Notes under the pieces: generated by a model
Seen by the model: the letters and a program-made list of their open reading frames with translations, nothing else
The model's database searches: none
Told to the model about the DNA's origin: nothing
NCBI GenBank assembly: GCA_030610515.1
Contig: JAUWRQ010000010.1
Coordinates: 1 to 10,133 of the forward strand
DNA: 10,133 nt
DNA from: Candidatus Eiseniibacteriota bacterium
GTDB lineage: Bacteria; Joyebacterota; Joyebacteria; Joyebacterales; Joyebacteraceae
Direction: 5' to 3'
In this document: positions 6,490 to 10,133 of the stretch, in pieces
Numbering within the stretch: the first letter of the stretch is position 1
How the letters are laid out: each line of letters begins with the position of its first letter
Made by a program: the position numbers and the translations under genes

Positions 6490-7383
6490 CTACTCGAGGA
6501 ACGTCCGCCGCCCGTCGTCCGTGCGCTCGGCCCAGCTCATGGCCTGCGTCGCGAACCCGAGGGCGGTCGCGCCGTTCTCCTCCACGCCGACCATCCCGAA
6601 CCCGAATCCATGGAACCGTCCGATCTCGAGAGCGCTCTCGACGGCCTCGCGGACTCCGATGTCGCCCGCGGCGCCGACGGCGCCCTTGGCGACCAGGTGA
6701 CGCATGATCGCCTCTCCGTGACCGGTGGCCGACGCTGCCGCGTGCGGGCTCGCGTAGGTTCCAGCGCCGATGACGGCTCCATCACCGACGCGGCCGGGGA
6801 CCTTCATCATCATGCCGCCTGTCGATGTTCCCGCCGCGAGCCTGCCTTCCGCATCCATCGCGGCCGCACCGACCGTCCCGATTCCCATCTCGTCGGCCAA
6901 TCCCCTGAGATTCGGCATGAACTTGATCTCGCCGCCATCACGAAAGGTCCTTAGGTTCTTGCGGTGGAGCTCTATCCTCCGTTCGGTCCTGAGGTCCCCC
7001 GAGGGAAGTCCCATCTTGCGCGCGAACGAGTCGGCTCCTTCCCCGGCGAGAAGCACGTGGTCGGTGCGCTCCATCACGAGTCTCGCCGCGCGGATCGGGT
7101 TCTTCGCTGCCTTGAGCGCCGCGACTGCGCCGGCGGAATAGTCGGAGAGCATGATGGACGCGTCGCACTCGACGACGCCTTCGAGGTTCAGGGAGGAGCC
7201 GAGCCCCGCATTGAAGATCGGGTCGTCCTCCATCATAACGATCGCGGCCTCGACAGCGTCCGCGGCGGAGCCGCCCGACTCGAGAAGAACCCACGCGGCG
7301 TCCACGGCAGCAAGCAAACCCCGCTCGTGTTCCTTCCCGGGCTCGTATGCGCCGGCGCCGCCGTGCACGATTATGGAAGGCAA
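6490..7383 (-). CDS. Isoaspartyl peptidase/L-asparaginase (Ntn hydrolase, MEROPS T2 family)
   Basis: This family makes a precursor that cuts itself before a threonine, which then acts as nucleophile on beta-aspartyl peptides, asparagine or, in some members, GlcNAc-asparagine. The 297-aa product shows the N-terminal strand PSIIVHGGAG (2-11), NAGLGSSLNLEGVVECDASI (58-77), and the autocleavage site with Thr170 in IGTVGAAAMDAEG. It also has GTSTGG (185-190), the substrate Arg/Asp in RVGDGAVIGAGTYA (199-212), and the TGHGE oxyanion segment (220-224). All key residues appear intact. The TTG at 7383 was chosen: GAGGAG lies 8 nt upstream inside murQ, and the family N-terminus follows directly. Longer readings of the same frame run antisense-like through murQ and are spurious. 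Only 2 nt separate it from the murQ stop. No signal peptide is seen. Whether it acts on peptides, asparagine or glycosyl-asparagine cannot be told from the sequence. Confidence 0.93.
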   Translation of the reverse strand: MPSIIVHGGAGAYEPGKEHERGLLAAVDAAWVLLESGGSAADAVEAAIVMMEDDPIFNAGLGSSLNLEGVVECDASIMLSDYSAGAVAALKAAKNPIRAARLVMERTDHVLLAGEGADSFARKMGLPSGDLRTERRIELHRKNLRTFRDGGEIKFMPNLRGLADEMGIGTVGAAAMDAEGRLAAGTSTGGMMMKVPGRVGDGAVIGAGTYASPHAAASATGHGEAIMRHLVAKGAVGAAGDIGVREAVESALEIGRFHGFGFGMVGVEENGATALGFATQAMSWAERTDDGRRTFLE

Positions 7384-7385
7384 GG

Positions 7386-8345
7386 TCAGCTCTCCTCGGA
7401 GTGCCGTCTGAGCGCCTCGCGCACGAAGCCGCCGGAGGCGTCGATGAGGCGGAGCGCGTCCTCTTTCGCCAGACCGGCCATCTGCATGACGATGGCCGCC
7501 TTGACCGATCCGCCCGCCCGGCCGATCACGTCGGCCGCCTCCCCGTAGCCGACGCCGGTCGTCTCCATGACGATGCGGCACGCGCGGTCGCGCAGCTTGT
7601 CGCACGTCGCGGCCAGGTCGACCATGAGGTTGCCGTACGTCTTGCCGAGGAGAATCATGGAGCAGGTCGTGATGGTGTTCAGGACGAGCTTCGTGGCGGT
7701 CCCGGCCTTCATCCTCGTCGAACCTGTGACGACCTCGGGACCGACGAGCGGCGAGATGGTCACGTCGGCCGGGAGGGACATCTCCGGGTCGGGAACACAG
7801 CAGACGAACACCGTCCCCGAACCCGCCTCCCGAGCGGCTTCGAGCGCACCGAATACGTAGGGCGTCACGCCACTCGTGGCTATCCCGACCACCACGTCGT
7901 CCGCCGACACGCCGAGCCCCCGAACCGCCGCGGCGCCGTCCTCGGCCCGGTCCTCCGCACCCTCCTGGGCTCGCACCAGCGCCTCTCTGCCTCCGGCGAT
8001 CAGGCCCCGCACCATCTCGGGATCCGTGCCGAACGTGGGAGGACACTCGGCCGCGTCGAGAACTCCAAGCCTGCCGCTCGTCCCGGCGCCGACGTAGACG
8101 AGCCTGCCTCCACGCCGGAACCGCTCGACGACCATCTCGACCGCGCGCGCAAGCCCCTCTCGCTCGCGCGCCACCGCTCCGGCCACCGTCGAGTCCTCTG
8201 CGTTCAGGAGATCAACGAGTTCCGCGGCGCCCATCGTGTCGATGTCGACGGAACGTGGATTCCGCTGTTCGGTCAGAAGGTCCCCAAGGTGCGACATGTC
8301 GCGCCCCGGGGACCTCCACAACCTGTCGTCACGCTCAGTCGGCAC
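7386..8345 (-). CDS. murQ: N-acetylmuramic acid 6-phosphate etherase MurQ
   Basis: MurQ cleaves the D-lactyl ether of MurNAc-6-P, giving GlcNAc-6-P and D-lactate in the cytoplasm, directly downstream of AnmK in the pathway. The product has a SIS sugar-phosphate domain: VYVGAGTSGRLGVLDAAECPP (quoted in part, 83-103), IATSGVTPYV (155-164), and the hallmark TGSTRMKAGTATK (207-219). The two catalytic glutamates fit: Glu100 in DAAECPPTFG and Glu131 in EGAED, 31 residues apart as in E. coli (Glu83/Glu114). The C-terminal helical part ends IDASGGFVREAL. With the GTG start at 8345 (GGGGGAG 6 nt upstream) it is 319 aa. The ATG at 8297 gives 303 aa, closer to the family length and alignment, but has a poorer ribosome-binding site. 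The gene follows the membrane-protein gene by 24 bp. Confidence 0.96.
   Translation of the reverse strand: MPTERDDRLWRSPGRDMSHLGDLLTEQRNPRSVDIDTMGAAELVDLLNAEDSTVAGAVAREREGLARAVEMVVERFRRGGRLVYVGAGTSGRLGVLDAAECPPTFGTDPEMVRGLIAGGREALVRAQEGAEDRAEDGAAAVRGLGVSADDVVVGIATSGVTPYVFGALEAAREAGSGTVFVCCVPDPEMSLPADVTISPLVGPEVVTGSTRMKAGTATKLVLNTITTCSMILLGKTYGNLMVDLAATCDKLRDRACRIVMETTGVGYGEAADVIGRAGGSVKAAIVMQMAGLAKEDALRLIDASGGFVREALRRHSEES
7392..7397 (-). promoter_or_regulatory. Shine-Dalgarno for the Ntn-hydrolase gene, inside murQ
   Basis: GAGGAG on the minus strand lies 8 nt before TTG (7383-7381). It overlaps the last murQ codons, supporting the TTG start and translation coupled to murQ. Confidence 0.65.
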
Positions 8346-8351
8346 TCGGAA

Positions 8352-8358
8352 CTCCCCC
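8352..8358 (-). promoter_or_regulatory. Shine-Dalgarno favouring the GTG start of murQ
   Basis: GGGGGAG on the minus strand is separated by 6 nt from GTG (8345-8343). The alternative ATG at 8297 has GGAGG 15 nt away, too far for normal use, and a GGGG nearer to it. Confidence 0.45.
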
Positions 8359-8369
8359 GCGGGTTGTGC

Positions 8370-9320
8370 CTAGAACTCCGCCTGCGCGTCGCTGCCGGTC
8401 GGCCCCGGATCGGGCTCCCAGGACATGGGCGTCGACGCCGCGGGATCGTCGGCCACCGGCCCCCCGCTTCCGTCTCCAACGAACTTCTCATATGCGAGCG
8501 TCCACACCGAATACGAGTACGTGGTTGAGGCGCCCGATGCCAGGAAGAGGAAGGCCAGCCCGACGGGGATGCCAAGAATGAGAGCCACGAACACGTTCCC
8601 CAGCCCGATCAGAACGAAGGGGATCGCGAGGAAGAGCAGCGCGATGATGATCCCGAGCGCGATGATGAGTCCGGAGAGCAGCATGACGAGCCAGACCATC
8701 ATGGACTTCCAGAAGTGCTTCTTCGTGAGCTCCCAGCCCGCCCTCAGGGCGTCGAAGACGGCCGCATCGCGCAGCGCGATCTCCCTCTCGGCGTACGTGA
8801 CGGTGAACGCTACCAGGAAGAGAAACGCGATGTAGGGCAGGAAGAGGATCGCTCCGATGAGCACGGCGATCACGATCCCAGGAGCACCCCCCAGTAGCGA
8901 CAGGACGATGGGGATGCCGCAGAGCGCAGACGCGACGAGCACGATCAGGATGGCCAGAACCGACGCGCCGAGCAGACGCCAGAACGTGTGCAGGCCCGCC
9001 TTCCAGGTCTGTGCGAACGAGATGGCCCGGCCGCCGTCGGCGTCCGATGTGCTCCTGATGAGGCCACCCGTGCAGATGATGTTCATGACGAAGAAGGCGA
9101 GACCGAGAAGCACGGCACCCATGATGATGAGCACGAGCGCCGCCGGATGCATGTAGAAGAAGTCGTGGACCCACTCGCCGCCTTCGTCTCCCCAGTTCGT
9201 GAAGTTCCCGCCTCCTGTAGAAGCGAAGACGCCGAAGAACCAGAGGAACTTGTGCCTCCAAGCGATCCTCACGGACCTCGAGACGAGATCCCAGTAGTCG
9301 ATGTTGAGGACGTCAGTCAT
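8370..9320 (-). CDS. Multi-pass integral membrane protein of unknown function
   Basis: I do not recognise a named family. The 316-aa protein opens with an amphipathic stretch ending in WRHKFLWFFGVFAS (21-34), a pattern seen in uncharacterised bacterial membrane proteins. About six hydrophobic segments follow, near residues 24-36, 59-83, 117-142, 147-175, 205-228 and 229-262. Between segments four and five lies a cytoplasmic-looking loop with ALRDAAVFDALRAGWELTKKHFWKS (about 182-206, quoted for its helix). That loop resembles those in the DUF975/GDPD-membrane-domain type of proteins (weak resemblance, from memory). A polar, acidic, Pro/Gly-rich tail of about 40 residues (280-316) ends the protein. 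No catalytic motif is visible. The ATG at 9320 has a G-rich Shine-Dalgarno (GGGGGGAG), unusually close at 3 nt. It lies 24 bp before murQ, so it may be co-transcribed with the recycling genes; a transport role is untested. Confidence 0.85.
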   Translation of the reverse strand: MTDVLNIDYWDLVSRSVRIAWRHKFLWFFGVFASTGGGNFTNWGDEGGEWVHDFFYMHPAALVLIIMGAVLLGLAFFVMNIICTGGLIRSTSDADGGRAISFAQTWKAGLHTFWRLLGASVLAILIVLVASALCGIPIVLSLLGGAPGIVIAVLIGAILFLPYIAFLFLVAFTVTYAEREIALRDAAVFDALRAGWELTKKHFWKSMMVWLVMLLSGLIIALGIIIALLFLAIPFVLIGLGNVFVALILGIPVGLAFLFLASGASTTYSYSVWTLAYEKFVGDGSGGPVADDPAASTPMSWEPDPGPTGSDAQAEF

Positions 9321-9363
9321 CTTCTCCCCCCTGAGGCGAGCGAGCGGCCGGATGTGCCGTTCG

Positions 9364-10133
9364 TCAACCTATCTCGAACACCGCGAACAGGCCGACGACG
9401 TATGCCAGGATGGCCAGCCCCGCCGCGATCTTGTGCGCGCCGTGAGCGCGTGTCGATCGGAGCGCAGAGAGCACCAAGAGTGTCAGGACGAGAGCGACCG
9501 CGACGTTGATGAGATTGGGGCTCACGCCGAGGCTCCCCGTCACCAGGTTTGACCATGCCGAGCCGCCGTCGGTTGCCCAGAATGCCATGAAGGGAGCCCC
9601 GATCGCGAAAATCAGCAGATTGAAGCTGTTGCTGCCGAGCAGCGTTCCCATCGCCATGTCGGGCGAATCGGCCCTGCGCAGGGCCGAGAACGCCACGGTG
9701 ACCTCCGGAAGCGAGGTCACCACGGCGACGAAGAGGGTCCCGACGAACGTCTGCCCAAGCACGAGGGGTCCGCGCGCCGTCACGAACTGGTGACCGGCGA
9801 TGTGCTTGGCCGCCATCGAGACGGCCGCGCCCGCGATCACCACGACAACACCCAGCGCCAAGAACGCCGCAATCTCCGCACCGTGCCCGTGCTCCCGCGC
9901 GGGACCGATCCGCTCCGGGCTCTCCCGCCGCCCCGAGGTCTCGCCCGTTCTCCACTCGAAGAGGAAGAGAACGATCACGGGCAAGGAGAAGAGAAACACG
10001 GGGGACGCTCCGGCGAGCTTCGGGCCCGCGAACACGCCTACACCGACGAGAGCCGTCGACACGATCAGCAGGATGCCCGTCCGCATGTAGCGAGAGGAAT
10101 CGGCGCCCGAGAAGAGACGCCCGGCGAACGCGA
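9364..10133 (-). CDS. Sodium/calcium exchanger (CaCA) family antiporter, C-terminal part, cut by window edge
   Basis: The frame ending at the stop 9366-9364 stays open to the right edge, showing 255 residues. An ATG at 10086 is internal: there is no Shine-Dalgarno, and the frame continues upstream as AFAGRLFSGADSSRY. The visible part holds the alpha-2 repeat, with GTLFVAVVTSLPEVTVAFSA (9741 to 9682) and GTLLGSNSFNLLIF (9648 to 9607), the ion-binding helices of this family. Further hydrophobic helices flank the repeat on both sides. A polar, charged linker (WRTGETSGRRESPERIG) separates the N-terminal pair from the alpha-2 unit. The alpha-1 repeat must lie outside the window. The protein exchanges Na+ or H+ for Ca2+ or a similar cation across the inner membrane. 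The usual Asn of GNxxGSN is Thr here. It precedes the unknown membrane protein by 43 bp; a link to wall recycling is not evident. Confidence 0.88.
   Translation of the reverse strand, partial: AFAGRLFSGADSSRYMRTGILLIVSTALVGVGVFAGPKLAGASPVFLFSLPVIVLFLFEWRTGETSGRRESPERIGPAREHGHGAEIAAFLALGVVVVIAGAAVSMAAKHIAGHQFVTARGPLVLGQTFVGTLFVAVVTSLPEVTVAFSALRRADSPDMAMGTLLGSNSFNLLIFAIGAPFMAFWATDGGSAWSNLVTGSLGVSPNLINVAVALVLTLLVLSALRSTRAHGAHKIAAGLAILAYVVGLFAVFEIG

Noticed and set aside
6366..6707. 113-aa plus-strand frame that reads the repeat as VWGSPAV heptads
   Set aside because: It is antisense to the Ntn-hydrolase gene beyond the repeat, turns Arg-rich, and has no clear ribosome-binding site. The heptads follow trivially from the 21-bp period.
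7384..8046. Long N-terminal extension of the Ntn-hydrolase reading frame (to 8046)
   Set aside because: The extension is Arg/Gly/Asp-rich low-complexity sequence that overlaps murQ in another frame. The family N-terminus begins at the TTG at 7383, behind GAGGAG.
7347..8528. 393-aa plus-strand open frame opposite murQ
   Set aside because: Shadow frame of murQ, rich in Arg, Gly, His and Asp; no domain can be seen.

Overview
The window looks like bacterial chromosome with high G+C, roughly two-thirds by eye. It is densely packed, and every gene I can support lies on the minus strand, so transcription runs from right to left. Several starts use GTG or TTG behind clear Shine-Dalgarno sequences. 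I see no phage, transposase, rRNA, tRNA or CRISPR sequence. The phylum cannot be fixed from this sequence alone. A free-living, wall-bearing bacterium, quite possibly from a poorly sampled high-GC lineage, is the safest reading.

Layout in the direction of transcription: (1) the C-terminal part of a Na+/Ca2+ exchanger-type antiporter, cut by the right edge (10133 to 9364); (2) an unrecognised multi-pass membrane protein (9320 to 8370); (3) MurQ, MurNAc-6-phosphate etherase (8345 to 7386); (4) an isoaspartyl peptidase/L-asparaginase-type Ntn hydrolase starting only 2 nt after murQ (7383 to 6490); (5) a 139-bp gap filled by a 21-bp tandem repeat; (6) AnmK, anhydro-MurNAc kinase (6350 to 5130); (7) a NagZ-like GH3 beta-N-acetylhexosaminidase overlapping anmK by ATGA (5133 to 3577); (8) a MATE-family transporter (3481 to 2111); (9) a PfkB-family sugar kinase (2014 to 1046); (10) a HAD-family phosphatase (about 1005 to 286); (11) the N-terminal 62 residues of an N-acetylmuramoyl-L-alanine amidase-like protein cut by the left edge (186 to 1).

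The theme is peptidoglycan (muropeptide) recycling. The amidase would strip the stem peptide, and NagZ would split GlcNAc-anhydroMurNAc. AnmK turns anhydroMurNAc into MurNAc-6-P, and MurQ converts that to GlcNAc-6-P plus D-lactate. These enzyme roles are known from the families; that they work as one pathway here is inferred from clustering. The Ntn hydrolase, the PfkB kinase, the HAD phosphatase and the MATE transporter have no established place in that pathway and are the likeliest source of new biology.

No non-coding stretch exceeds 300 bases. The gaps are 187-285, about 1006-1045, 2015-2110, 3482-3576, 6351-6489, 8346-8369 and 9321-9363. I found no convincing promoter or rho-independent terminator in any of them. 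The one structured gap is 6351-6489.
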